Assembly: GCA_964533585.1 (NCBI GenBank)
Contig: CAZHMM010000017.1
Span: 1-39,463 of the forward strand
From: Elioraea sp964533585
Lineage (GTDB): Bacteria > Pseudomonadota > Alphaproteobacteria > Acetobacterales > Acetobacteraceae
Direction of reading: 5' to 3'
Length of the DNA stretch: 39,463 bases
The notes below the pieces were generated by a model. It was not told the DNA's origin, made no database searches, and saw only the letters and a list, made by a program, of their open reading frames with translations. The translations under genes and the position numbers were made by a program. Positions 1-8,177 of this stretch are shown one piece after another (position 1 is the first letter of the stretch; each line of letters starts with the position of its first letter).

Positions 1-357
1 CTCGGCGCGGTAGCCGACGGAGGCGAGCGCCGCGGTCGTCTCGCCGTCGAACAGCTGCACCGTCGGATAGTTGATCACGTGCGTGACGGCCGCGCGCCGC
101 AGCGCCTCGGCAAGGTCGGCCACGCGCAGGAACGGGTCGCTCGCGAAGACGCCGGCGATCGGCGGCGCGGTCCGGAACGGCGCGCGCGAGTCGAGGGCCG
201 CGACGAGCGCGCCATTGATGTCCAGCACGGGCAGCAGGCCGACGAGCGGCCAGTGCTCGGGCGCGAATGGGGCGAGTGCCGGCAGGAAGACGGCAGACGC
301 GCGGAGACGCGGGCGCAGGCCGCGCAACGACGCGACGGGGAACAGCGTGCCGAACAC
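1..357 (-). CDS. Partial divergent PEP-hydrolase-like TIM-barrel protein (3' end outside window)
   Basis: This reading frame is open from a GTG at 357 to the left edge; an in-frame TAA lies just upstream (369-367), so the gene is complete at its 5' end. The translation aligns without large gaps to the TIM-barrel protein at 6413-7243. Both share P-x-IAGV, DPF, N-(Y/F)-PTV and L-(F/I)-DG in the same order. That places it in the PEP hydrolase/TIM-barrel signal transduction family (PF09370-like). It differs at the N-terminus: the glycine-rich GGGAGTG stretch of the complete paralogue is replaced by VASLRG. The gene is transcribed away from the ABC operon, and a GATAAT -10-like hexamer lies on its strand at 389-384. 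I infer a paralogue with altered or lost activity. No clear ribosome binding site supports the GTG, so the start is tentative. Confidence 0.65.
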   Translation of the reverse strand, partial: MFGTLFPVASLRGLRPRLRASAVFLPALAPFAPEHWPLVGLLPVLDINGALVAALDSRAPFRTAPPIAGVFASDPFLRVADLAEALRRAAVTHVINYPTVQLFDGETTAALASVGYRAE

Positions 358-475
358 GCCCCATTTTTACCCATCGATGGCGCATTATCCATCTTGAAGC
401 GCAACCGCGCCTTCAGGCACACCCAATCCCACAGTGAACGAGCCGCACCGCGGCCAGGGGGGAGACGACGCGCGG
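358..475. promoter_or_regulatory. Divergent intergenic region of the ABC/Tm-1 operon
   Basis: This 118-base gap separates the partial TIM-barrel gene from the permease operon and must carry promoters for both. It is clearly richer in A/T around 361-400 than its surroundings. On the minus strand GATAAT (389-384) is a fair -10 hexamer, but no good -35 stands 16-18 bases upstream. On the plus strand a purine run GGGGGGAGA (about 457-465) is the likely ribosome binding site for the ATG at 476. No operator palindrome is obvious. Confidence 0.4.
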
Positions 476-1351
476 ATGAGCCTCGCGGCCATCGTCGTGC
501 TGAACGGACTGACGCTCGCCGCGCTCTACTTCATCGTCGCGAGCGGGTTCTCGCTCATCTTCGGCCTGATGCGCGTGGTCAACATGGCGCATGGCTCGCT
601 CTATCTGATCGCCGGCTATGTCGGCTACCACGTGTTCGAGCCGCTCTATGACGCCGATGCCTGGTGGGCCTGGTATGCCGGGCTCGGCGCGGGGATCGCC
701 TTCGCCGCGCTGGTCGGCGCGCTGCTGCAAGGGCTGCTGCTGTCCTGGATGCAGGGCCAGGAGCTGCGCCAGGCGCTGGTGACGATCGGCGTGTCGATCA
801 TCGCCGCCGACCAGGTGCTCGCCGTGTTCGGCGGCACTCCGCGCCAGTTCTTCGCCCCCGACGCGATCTTCGGCTCGACCCAGGTGCCGCTGGTCGGCGG
901 CTACCCGACCTTCCGGCTGGTGCAGATCGCGATCGCGCTCGGTGTCGGCATCGCGCTCTGGCTGCTGCTGAACCGCACGCGGCTCGGCATGATGATCCGC
1001 GCCGGCGTGGACGACCGCGAGATGCTCGGCGCCTGCGGCGTGAACGTGCCGCTGGTCGGCATCGCCGTGTTCGCGCTGGGCGCGGCACTCTGCGGTCTCG
1101 GCGGCGTCATCGGTTCGACCGCGCAACCGCTGGCACTCGGCCAGGACGGGCGGTTCCTGCTGATCTCGCTCGTGGTGGTGATCGTCGGCGGCATGGGGTC
1201 GGTCACCGGCACCGCGATCGGTGCGGTGCTGGTGGGACTCGCCGAGCAGATCGGCCAGGCACTGTTCCCGACCTACTCCGTCATCCTCACCTTCGTGATC
1301 ATGGTCACGGTCCTCGCGCTGCGGCCGCAGGGGATTCTCGGCCGTGGCTGA
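476..1351 (+). CDS. ABC transporter permease, LivH type
   Basis: This is an inner-membrane permease of the branched-chain amino acid type (HAAT) ABC family, 291 residues from the ATG at 476. An in-frame GTG at 434 would add 14 residues, but the GGGGGGAGA at 457-465 fits 476. The N-terminal stretch with GFSLIFGLMRVVNMAHGS is the family hallmark. About eight hydrophobic segments follow, and the conserved loop GGMGSVTGTAIGAVLVG lies near the C-terminus. It overlaps the next permease by 8 bases, which implies translational coupling. The substrate cannot be read from the permease. The downstream Tm-1-like and TIM-barrel genes argue against simple leucine uptake. Confidence 0.9.
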   Translation: MSLAAIVVLNGLTLAALYFIVASGFSLIFGLMRVVNMAHGSLYLIAGYVGYHVFEPLYDADAWWAWYAGLGAGIAFAALVGALLQGLLLSWMQGQELRQALVTIGVSIIAADQVLAVFGGTPRQFFAPDAIFGSTQVPLVGGYPTFRLVQIAIALGVGIALWLLLNRTRLGMMIRAGVDDREMLGACGVNVPLVGIAVFALGAALCGLGGVIGSTAQPLALGQDGRFLLISLVVVIVGGMGSVTGTAIGAVLVGLAEQIGQALFPTYSVILTFVIMVTVLALRPQGILGRG

Positions 1352-2342
1352 GCGGGCGGCACGCTGGATCGTCGCCGCGCTGCTGCTCGCGCTGCCCTGG
1401 CTGTTGCCGCTGATCCTGCCGCCGCACCAGGCGCAGTTCTGGACCGCCAACGTGTTCGGCCGAGCGATCGTCTACGGCATCATCGCGCTCTCGCTGAGCT
1501 TCCTCGCCACCTATGGCGGCTTCATCTCGCTCGCGCAGATGATGGTCGCCGGCACCGCCGGCTACACGGTCGCGATCTTCGTCGATGGCGCCGTCCCGAC
1601 CATCATCGGCGGGCTTCCCTATGCCCTCGCCGTGCCGCTCGGCCTCTCGGCGGCGACGCTGATGGGCCTGCTTGTCGGCGCGATCGCCGTGCGCACGCGC
1701 GACATCTATCTGCTGATGATCACGCTCGCGCTGGCGATGGGCGTGTTCCGCTTCGTCGAGACCAACATCGCCTGGTTCAACGGCTACGAGGGCATCCGCA
1801 ACGTCGTCGGGCCACAGATTCTCGGCTACGACTTCCGCAACGCCCACGTCTTCTACTACGTCGCCCTCGCGGTCGCGAGCCTGCTCTATGCCGGCGTGCT
1901 CTATCTCGTGCGCTCGCCGTTCGGCCTCGTGCTGCAGGGCATCCGCGACAATGCGCGCCGGGTCGCAGCACTCGGCTATTCGGTGGCGCTGCACCGCATC
2001 CTGGCCTTCGGTTTGGCAGGCTTCATCGCGGGTGCCGGCGGCGTGCTCGCCACCATTTACAACATCGGCATCTCGCCAGGCTCGATCGGCCTCGGTGCGA
2101 CCGTGAACATCCTGATCATGAGCGTGATCGGCGGGCTCGGCCATCCGATCGGTGCCTTCATCGGCGCGCTCATCTTCGTCGTGTTCGACACCTTCGCGGC
2201 CAACATCTACGACCGCGACCGCTTCAACACGCTGATCGGCCTCGTCTTCCTCACCATCGTGCTGGTCTCGCCGGACGGCATGGTGGGGGTCGGGGCACGG
2301 CTGCGCAGACTGCTCGGGGTGCGCCATGCGGCGGCACGCTGA
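1344..2342 (+). CDS. ABC transporter permease, LivM type
   Basis: This is the second inner-membrane permease of the HAAT transporter, 332 residues, beginning at a GTG that lies inside the end of the LivH-type gene. It has multiple hydrophobic helices and the LivM-type core: an IIALSLSFLATYGGFISLAQ segment near residue 50, and a later FGLVLQGIRDNARRVAALGY coupling region thought to contact the ATPase. The C-terminal GGLGHPIGAFIGALIFV loop mirrors the one in the partner permease. It should form the heterodimeric pore with the preceding protein. The length is normal for the family. Confidence 0.9.
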   Translation: MAERAARWIVAALLLALPWLLPLILPPHQAQFWTANVFGRAIVYGIIALSLSFLATYGGFISLAQMMVAGTAGYTVAIFVDGAVPTIIGGLPYALAVPLGLSAATLMGLLVGAIAVRTRDIYLLMITLALAMGVFRFVETNIAWFNGYEGIRNVVGPQILGYDFRNAHVFYYVALAVASLLYAGVLYLVRSPFGLVLQGIRDNARRVAALGYSVALHRILAFGLAGFIAGAGGVLATIYNIGISPGSIGLGATVNILIMSVIGGLGHPIGAFIGALIFVVFDTFAANIYDRDRFNTLIGLVFLTIVLVSPDGMVGVGARLRRLLGVRHAAAR

Positions 2343-2409
2343 GCGTGGCAAGGGCGGTGTGCGTCCGACCCCGCCCGCAACGACAACGGACACACAAGGA
2401 GGATCCATC

Positions 2410-3687
2410 ATGACCACACGCCTCACGCGCCGCGCGGCCCTGCTCGGCACCGGCGGGCTTGCCGCAGCCGCGGGCTTTCCTGCCCCGGCAATCGCCCAGC
2501 GCGCGCCGATCCGGCTCGGCGGGCTGACCACGCTCGAGGGGCCTTTCGCGACCGGCGGGCAGGACGCCTACCGCGCGGTCCAAATGGAGCTCGAACGCAT
2601 CGACAACACGATCGGCGGCCGGCGCATCGAGTTCATCCGCGAGAGCTCGAACGCCCAGGCCGACGTGGCGCTGGCCCGCGCGCGCAAGCTGATCGAGCAG
2701 GACAATGTCGACATCATCCTCGGCCCGCTCTCCGGCGCCGAGGGCATCGCGCTGCGCGACTATTCGCGCACGCTCACGGGCCGCACCATCGTCAACGGCA
2801 GCTCGGGCGCGTCCGACACGACGCTGCGCAACCCCTCGCCCAATTTCTTCCGCTTCAACACCGACGGCACGCAGTGGATGGCCGGTCTCGGCAACCACGT
2901 CTACAACACGATGAACATCCGCGACGTCGCGGTGACGGCCGGCGACTACGCCTTCCCCTACGCCCAGGTGTTCGGCTTCAACATCGAGTTCTGCCGCGCC
3001 GGCGGGCGGGTCACGCATTACTGGGCCCCGCTCGGTACCACCGACTTCAGCGCGCAGGTCGCGCAGATCAACCGCTCGGACGCCGGCGCGATCGTCGTGG
3101 TGCATGGCGGCACGGATGGTCTCGCCTTCATGACGCAGTATGCCCAGGCGGGCGGACAGAAGCCGCTGATCGCCGGCTCGATCATGGCGGATCAGACCAT
3201 GCTGGCCGCGCGCGGCCCGCATCGCCGGGTGATGATCGGCATGGTGTCGGGCGGGCCGATCGCCGACGTGATCGACGACCCCGACTGGCGCGAGTTCGTC
3301 GAGCGCTACCGCCGTCGCTGGCTGAATGAGGGTGGGTTCCCCTCCCCCTCGATCCACGCGGTGAACTACGTGACGAACCTGTGGGGCATCCTGGGTGCGC
3401 TGCGGGCCGTGGACGGCGACCTCTCCAACAACCAGGCGGCGTTCCAGCGTGCCCTCGCCGCGCAGGAGTTCAAGGCGCCGACCGGCGCGAGCGTGAAGCT
3501 CGACCACAATCGCCAGGCCATCTCCGACATCTTCCTCAATCGCGTCGAGGAGCGTGACGGGCGAGCCCAGGTGGTGGCGTTCGGGCGCACCGCGGAGGTG
3601 AACCAGACGCTCGGCGTGCCGGAGGCGCAGTTCCTCGCGCTCGGCGCACCATCGCGCGACAACCCGGGCTGCGTGCGCCCGTCCTAG
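2410..3687 (+). CDS. ABC transporter substrate-binding protein, Tat-exported
   Basis: This is the periplasmic binding protein of the HAAT transporter, 425 residues. The ATG at 2410 is preceded by a perfect AAGGAGG at 2396-2402 (seven-base spacing), so longer in-frame starts are rejected. The N-terminus RLTRRAALLG, a hydrophobic stretch and a cleavage region around AIAQ suggest twin-arginine export. The mature protein begins IRLGGLTTLEGPFA, the usual first strand of Peripla_BP_6 proteins. The IDIILGPLSG-type sequence and the GSSGASDT loop are where ligand is normally bound. The usual branched-chain ligand residues cannot be confirmed by eye, so specificity is unknown. A strong hairpin directly after the stop may raise its expression relative to the ATPases. 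Confidence 0.9.
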   Translation: MTTRLTRRAALLGTGGLAAAAGFPAPAIAQRAPIRLGGLTTLEGPFATGGQDAYRAVQMELERIDNTIGGRRIEFIRESSNAQADVALARARKLIEQDNVDIILGPLSGAEGIALRDYSRTLTGRTIVNGSSGASDTTLRNPSPNFFRFNTDGTQWMAGLGNHVYNTMNIRDVAVTAGDYAFPYAQVFGFNIEFCRAGGRVTHYWAPLGTTDFSAQVAQINRSDAGAIVVVHGGTDGLAFMTQYAQAGGQKPLIAGSIMADQTMLAARGPHRRVMIGMVSGGPIADVIDDPDWREFVERYRRRWLNEGGFPSPSIHAVNYVTNLWGILGALRAVDGDLSNNQAAFQRALAAQEFKAPTGASVKLDHNRQAISDIFLNRVEERDGRAQVVAFGRTAEVNQTLGVPEAQFLALGAPSRDNPGCVRPS

Positions 3688-3698
3688 CCGCAGGCCTG

Positions 3699-3730
3699 GC
3701 TGCGGGGCCGGTGAGCACCGGTCCCGCAGC
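3699..3730 (+). terminator. Strong intergenic hairpin after the binding-protein gene
   Basis: Two 14-base arms (3699-3712 and 3717-3730) pair with only one G-U wobble around a GAGC tetraloop, followed by CTTTC. It begins 11 bases after the stop codon and ends 18 bases before the first ATPase gene. Without a long T run it may act as a leaky terminator or as a 3' mRNA stabiliser. Either would give more binding protein than ATPase, as in many binding-protein operons. Confidence 0.6.
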
Positions 3731-3748
3731 CTTTCACGGACCGCCCCT

Positions 3749-4495
3749 GTGAGCCCGCCCGCCATCCGCCTGCGCCGCGTCAGCCGCCGCTTCGGCGCGC
3801 TGCAGGCCGTGCGCGACGTGAGTTTCGACGTCGCGCCGGGCGAGCGCCGCGCCGTGATCGGTCCGAACGGCGCGGGCAAGACCACATTGTTCAACACCAT
3901 CTGCGGGGACTTTCCGCCGAGCGCAGGCGAGATCGAGCTGTTCGGCACCGACATCACGCGCGCCAAGCCGCATCAGCGCACGCGGCTCGGGATCGGCCGC
4001 ACCTATCAGACCTCGCTGCTGTTCAACGGCCTCTCGGTGCTGGAGAACCTGTTCGTCGCCGTGCGCGGGCTGCAACCGAAGCGCTGGTCGCTGCTGCGTC
4101 CCGGTCGGGATGATCCGGCGCTCGCGAAGGCGCGCGCGCTCGCCGAACGCGTGCAGCTCTCGGCGCTGCTCCACGAGCCGGTGGTCAATCTGAGCCACGG
4201 CCAGCGGCGCCAGCTCGAGATCGGCATGGCGCTCGCCGGCGAGCCCAAGGTGCTGATGCTCGACGAACCGGCCGCGGGACTCTCGCCGGGTGACCGTCCG
4301 CGGCTGCTCGAGATGCTGCGCGCGCTGCCGCGCAGCGTGACGCTGATCCTGATCGAACACGACATGGACATCGCACTCCCCGCGGCCGACATCGTCACGG
4401 TGATGAAGGACGGCGAGGTGGTGGTCGAAGCGCCGCCCGGACGGATCGAGGACGATCCGGTCGTGCAGGCGATCTATCTCGGGGCGGGGCACTGA
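3749..4495 (+). CDS. ABC transporter ATPase, LivG type
   Basis: This is one of two cytoplasmic nucleotide-binding subunits of the HAAT transporter, 248 residues from a GTG start. Walker A GPNGAGKTT lies at residues 38-46, the signature LSHGQ at about 148-152, Walker B VLMLDEP at about 168-174, and the switch histidine in LIEHDMD. The extra length between the Q-loop and the signature is usual for LivG relative to LivF. Its stop overlaps the next ATG in the sequence TGATG, so the two ATPases are probably made in equal amounts. Confidence 0.92.
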   Translation: MSPPAIRLRRVSRRFGALQAVRDVSFDVAPGERRAVIGPNGAGKTTLFNTICGDFPPSAGEIELFGTDITRAKPHQRTRLGIGRTYQTSLLFNGLSVLENLFVAVRGLQPKRWSLLRPGRDDPALAKARALAERVQLSALLHEPVVNLSHGQRRQLEIGMALAGEPKVLMLDEPAAGLSPGDRPRLLEMLRALPRSVTLILIEHDMDIALPAADIVTVMKDGEVVVEAPPGRIEDDPVVQAIYLGAGH

Positions 4496-5202
4496 TGCTC
4501 GCGGTCCACGACCTCCACGTGCGGTTCGGCGAGGCGCACATTCTCCAGGGCGTGTCGATCGCGCTCGGCGACGCGCCGCTCGCGATCGTCGGTCGCAACG
4601 GCATGGGCAAGACCACGCTCTGCCAGGCGATCATGGGCATGATCCGCACGAGCGAGGGCGAAGTCACGCTCGACGGGCAGTCGCTGACCGGCTTGCCGCC
4701 GTTCCGCATCGCCCGCCACGGACTCGCGATCGTGCCGCAGGGCCGTCGCACCTTCGCCTCGCTCTCGGTCCACGAGCACCTGACGCTGGTGAGCCAGGGG
4801 CGGCGCGCGCGCTGGACGATCGAGCGCGTCTACGAGACCTTCCCGCGCCTCGCGGAGCGCCGGCGCAACGGCGGCACCGAGCTCTCCGGCGGCGAGCAGC
4901 AGATGCTGGCGATCGCGCGCGCGCTGCTGATGAACCCCAAGGTCGTGATCATGGACGAGCCGAGCGAGGGCCTCGCCCCGGTGATCGTCGATCAGCTCAT
5001 CGCCGTGCTGCGTGCGCTGCCGAACGACGGCATGGGCGTGCTGCTGGTCGAGCAGAACCTCCGCGTGGCGACCGAGGTCGCGCCCGAGATCGCGATCATG
5101 GTGACGGGACGCATCGCGACGTCACTGCCCGCGGCGACGCTCGCGGACGATATCGAGATCCAGCGGCGCTACCTCGGCGTAGCGGCCGGCGGACATCATT
5201 GA
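4495..5202 (+). CDS. ABC transporter ATPase, LivF type
   Basis: This is the second nucleotide-binding subunit, 235 residues. It has Walker A GRNGMGKT (33-40), the signature LSGGE (130-134), Walker B VVIMDEP (150-156), and the LivF-type sequence LLVEQNL containing the position of the switch region. Its start is coupled to the LivG-type gene through TGATG. The Tm-1-like gene follows after 11 bases, which carry its ribosome binding site. This places the transporter and the downstream enzymes in one transcript. Confidence 0.92.
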   Translation: MLAVHDLHVRFGEAHILQGVSIALGDAPLAIVGRNGMGKTTLCQAIMGMIRTSEGEVTLDGQSLTGLPPFRIARHGLAIVPQGRRTFASLSVHEHLTLVSQGRRARWTIERVYETFPRLAERRRNGGTELSGGEQQMLAIARALLMNPKVVIMDEPSEGLAPVIVDQLIAVLRALPNDGMGVLLVEQNLRVATEVAPEIAIMVTGRIATSLPAATLADDIEIQRRYLGVAAGGHH

Positions 5203-5213
5203 GGAGAGAGGCG

Positions 5214-6410
5214 ATGGCGAAGGTCTATGTCATCGGCACGATGGACACCAAGGGCGCCGAGCTGCGCTTCGCCGCCGAGTGCGTGCGGCGCGCCGGGGCC
5301 AGCGCGGTGCTGGTCGATGTCAGCACCAAGGGAACGGGCGACGGCTCGGACGTCACCGCCGCCGAGGTCGCTGCGCGGCACCCCGCCGGCGCGGCCGCGG
5401 TGCTCGGGCTCAACGATCGCGGCGCCGCGGTTGCCGGCATGGCCGAGGCGCTGACCCGCTGGCTGACGGCCCGCACGGATATCGGCGCGGTGCTCGGCCT
5501 CGGCGGCTCGGGCAACACCGCGCTGGTCACGCAGGCGATGCGCGCCTTGCCGATCGGCACGCCGAAGCTGATGGTCAGCACGGTCGCATCGGGCAATGTC
5601 GCACCCTATGTCGGGCCGTCCGATCTCGCGCTGATGTACTCGGTGGTCGATATCGCGGGGATCAATGGCATCTCGCGCCGCGTGATCGCCAATGCGGCCC
5701 ACGCCGCGGCGGGAATGGCGCTGCACACGGCCCCGGCCGCGGCGGCGGCAGAGAAGCCCGGCATCGGCATGACCATGTTCGGCGTGACCACCGCCTGCAT
5801 CACCATGCTGCGCGAGACGCTCGACGCCGACTATGAGTGCTACGTGTTTCACGCCACCGGCGCGGGCGGGCAGAGCATGGAGAAGCTTGCCGACTCGGGC
5901 CTCGTGTCCGCGCTGATCGACATCACCACCACCGAGGTGCCGGATCACCTGTTCGGCGGCGTGTTCCCCTGCACCGAGGACCGGTTCGGCGCGGCGATCC
6001 GCACGCGCCTGCCCTATGTCGGCAGCGTCGGCGCGGTGGACATGGTGAACTTCGGAGCGAAGGAGACGGTGCCGACGAAGTTCGCCGCCCGCACGCTCTA
6101 CGTCCACAACCCGCAGGTCACGCTGATGCGCACCACGCCGGAGGAGAACCGCGCGATCGGCCGCTTCATCGTCGAGCGGCTGAACCGCATGGAGGGCCCG
6201 GTGCGGTTCCTGCTGCCGCTCGGTGGGGTGTCCGCGATCGACGTGCCGGGGATGCCGTTCCACGACCCCGCCGCCGATGCGGCGCTGTTCGACACGATCC
6301 GCAGCGGCTTCGTGCCCGCGCCCAACCGCAAGCTCATCGAGGTCGAAGCGCCGATCAACGACCGCGCCTTCGCCGATGCCGTTCTGTCCGCCTTCCGCGA
6401 GATCGTCTGA
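5214..6410 (+). CDS. Tm-1-like ATP-binding domain protein (UPF0261)
   Basis: The 398-residue product belongs to the UPF0261/Tm-1-like ATP-binding family. It opens with VYVIGTMDTKGAE, which is diagnostic. It contains a glycine-rich GLGGSGNTAL loop near residue 98, STVASGNVAPYVG, FGVTTACITM and FHATGAGGQSMEKL, the last being the second-lobe nucleotide-site motif. The ATG at 5214 has a GAGGAGAGAGG ribosome binding site; a TTG at 5199 is less likely. In tomato Tm-1 this domain is fused to a C-terminal TIM-barrel domain and binds the tomamovirus replicase. Here the TIM barrel is the next gene, two bases downstream. The bacterial biochemical role is not established; I infer ATP-dependent chemistry on a substrate brought in by the transporter. 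Confidence 0.88.
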   Translation: MAKVYVIGTMDTKGAELRFAAECVRRAGASAVLVDVSTKGTGDGSDVTAAEVAARHPAGAAAVLGLNDRGAAVAGMAEALTRWLTARTDIGAVLGLGGSGNTALVTQAMRALPIGTPKLMVSTVASGNVAPYVGPSDLALMYSVVDIAGINGISRRVIANAAHAAAGMALHTAPAAAAAEKPGIGMTMFGVTTACITMLRETLDADYECYVFHATGAGGQSMEKLADSGLVSALIDITTTEVPDHLFGGVFPCTEDRFGAAIRTRLPYVGSVGAVDMVNFGAKETVPTKFAARTLYVHNPQVTLMRTTPEENRAIGRFIVERLNRMEGPVRFLLPLGGVSAIDVPGMPFHDPAADAALFDTIRSGFVPAPNRKLIEVEAPINDRAFADAVLSAFREIV

Positions 6411-6412
6411 CC

Positions 6413-7243
6413 ATGCCCCGCATCACGCGCCGCGAGCTGCTCGACCGTTTCAACGCCATGGTGGCGCGTCGCGAGCCGATCATCGGCGGCGGCGCCGGCA
6501 CCGGCCTCTCGGCGAAGTGCGAGGAGGCGGGCGGGATCGACCTGATCGTGATCTACAACTCCGGCCGCTACCGCATGGCGGGGCGCGGCTCGCTCGCCGG
6601 GCTGCTCGCCTACGGCAACGCGAACGAGATCGTCAAGGAGATGGCGCGCGAGGTGCTGCCGGTGGTGAAGCGCACGCCGGTGATCGCGGGCGTCAACGGC
6701 ACCGATCCGTTCGCCGTCATGGACCATTTGCTGGACGAGCTGAAGGCACTCGGCTTCGCGGGCGTGCAGAACTTCCCGACCGTCGGGCTGATCGATGGGA
6801 TCTTCCGCGCGAACCTGGAAGAGACCGGCATGGGCTTCGGCCACGAGATCGATATGATCCGGCTCGCGCACGCGAAGGACATGCTGACCACGCCCTACGT
6901 GTTCAACGCCGATGAGGCGGCGGAGATGGCGAAGGCCGGAGCGGACATCCTGGTGCCGCATATGGGCCTGACCACGGGAGGCGCGATCGGCGCGCAGACG
7001 GCGCTGAAGCTGGAAGACTGCCCGGCGCTGATCGATGCCTGGGCGGAGGCCGCGCGGCGCGTACGGCCCGACATCATCGTGCTCTGCCACGGCGGTCCGA
7101 TCGCCACTCCGGAGGATGCCACCTGGATCCTGCGCAATACGAAACAGTGCAACGGCTTCTACGGCGCCTCCTCGATGGAGCGCCTGCCGACCGAAGTCGC
7201 GCTGACCGCGCAGACCCGCGCGTTCAAGTCCATCAGCTTCTGA
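6413..7243 (+). CDS. PEP-hydrolase-like TIM-barrel protein, partner of Tm-1-like protein
   Basis: The 276-residue product is a complete member of the PEP hydrolase-like/TIM-barrel signal transduction family (PF09370-like), related in fold to PEP mutase and isocitrate lyase. It shows IIGGGAGTGLSAKC (about residues 23-36), IDLIVIYNSGRYRM, VIAGVNGTDPF, GVQNFPTVGLIDG, ILVPHMGLTTGG, and IVLCHGGPI near the end. It starts two bases after the Tm-1-like stop, so the two proteins are almost certainly co-translated. They correspond in order to the two halves of plant Tm-1. The reaction is unproven: the family name implies a C-C or C-O lyase or hydrolase acting on a 2-oxoacid-like compound. Confidence 0.87.
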   Translation: MPRITRRELLDRFNAMVARREPIIGGGAGTGLSAKCEEAGGIDLIVIYNSGRYRMAGRGSLAGLLAYGNANEIVKEMAREVLPVVKRTPVIAGVNGTDPFAVMDHLLDELKALGFAGVQNFPTVGLIDGIFRANLEETGMGFGHEIDMIRLAHAKDMLTTPYVFNADEAAEMAKAGADILVPHMGLTTGGAIGAQTALKLEDCPALIDAWAEAARRVRPDIIVLCHGGPIATPEDATWILRNTKQCNGFYGASSMERLPTEVALTAQTRAFKSISF

Positions 7244-7253
7244 GGAGCCCGCC

Positions 7254-8171
7254 ATGGCCCGCGCCTATGCCTCGACCATCCTGGATGCGCCGATCGATAC
7301 CGTCTGGGCGACGATCCGCGACTTCAACGGCCTGCCGACGTGGCATCCGGCGATCGCGCGCTCGGAGATCGAGGACGGGCTCGATGCCGACGTGGTCGGC
7401 TGCGTGCGCCGCTTCTGGCTCCAGGATGGGACCATGGTGCGCGAGCGGCTGCTGCACCTCGACGACCGGTTCACCAGCTTCTCCTACAACTTCGAGACCC
7501 CGGCCTTCCCCGTCGAGAACTACCGCGCGCGCGTGCGGCTGATGCCGGTGACGAGGACCGATCAGACCTTCGCCGAGTGGGAGGCGACGTTCGACGAGGC
7601 GCCGCAGGACAGGGGCAAGTATGTCGACATCATCTCGAACGCGGTGTTCCAGGGCGGCTGGGACGCGCTGAAGAAGGCGCTGCCCGGCCGGCCGCGACCG
7701 GCGAACGCGCCACGCTGGGCCGGCTTCGCGCCCAACAAGGTCTGGTGCAGCACCGTGATCGACGCGCCTGCCGCCGCCGTCTGGGGCGTGATCCGCGACT
7801 TCGCCGGCATGGGTGCCTGGCACGAGGCGATCACCCGGATGCACATGCTGGGCGGCGTGCGCAGCGACAAGGTGTCGGGCACGCGCGACTTCCACTTCGG
7901 TGACGGACATCTGAACGAGAAGCTGCTGCATCTCGACGATTCCGAAATGAGCTTCTCGTACAGCATCACCAAGTGCGAGATCCCCTGGCTGCACTATATC
8001 AGCGGGCCTCGGCTCTGGCGCGTGACGGACGGCGACCGCTGCTTCGGCTGCTGGACCGGCGACTGGGTCGCGGCGCCGCAGGACGACGTCACGCTGATCC
8101 CGTTCGCCACCAACGAGGTGTACCTCAAGGCGTTCGAGACGGTGGCGGCGACGTTCTTCGCGCAGCGCTGA
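7254..8171 (+). CDS. Tandem SRPBCC double-domain protein
   Basis: This 305-residue cytoplasmic protein is an internal duplication of an SRPBCC (START/Bet v1-like, polyketide-cyclase/MxaD) domain. The motif VWATIRDFNGLPTWHPAI at residues 17-34 recurs as VWGVIRDFAGMGAWHEAI at 176-193, and LLHLDD occurs at 66-71 and again at 224-229. A Pro/Arg-rich linker (about 144-158) joins the halves. Such domains form a deep hydrophobic pocket and either bind or transform small molecules. It is the last gene of the transporter/Tm-1 operon, 10 bases after the TIM-barrel gene with a GAGGAG site. I infer that it handles the same ligand. The two halves may be specialised for substrate and product, or may dimerise internally. 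Confidence 0.85.
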   Translation: MARAYASTILDAPIDTVWATIRDFNGLPTWHPAIARSEIEDGLDADVVGCVRRFWLQDGTMVRERLLHLDDRFTSFSYNFETPAFPVENYRARVRLMPVTRTDQTFAEWEATFDEAPQDRGKYVDIISNAVFQGGWDALKKALPGRPRPANAPRWAGFAPNKVWCSTVIDAPAAAVWGVIRDFAGMGAWHEAITRMHMLGGVRSDKVSGTRDFHFGDGHLNEKLLHLDDSEMSFSYSITKCEIPWLHYISGPRLWRVTDGDRCFGCWTGDWVAAPQDDVTLIPFATNEVYLKAFETVAATFFAQR

Positions 8172-8177
8172 GATCGC

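Noticed and set aside
434..475. GTG start 14 codons before the LivH-type permease ATG
   Set aside because: The added residues are polar and atypical, and the purine-rich ribosome binding site is placed correctly for the ATG at 476.
2251..3966. 571-codon open frame antisense to the binding protein gene
   Set aside because: No signal peptide or domain; the plus strand has a perfect ribosome binding site, Tat signal and a complete binding-protein fold.
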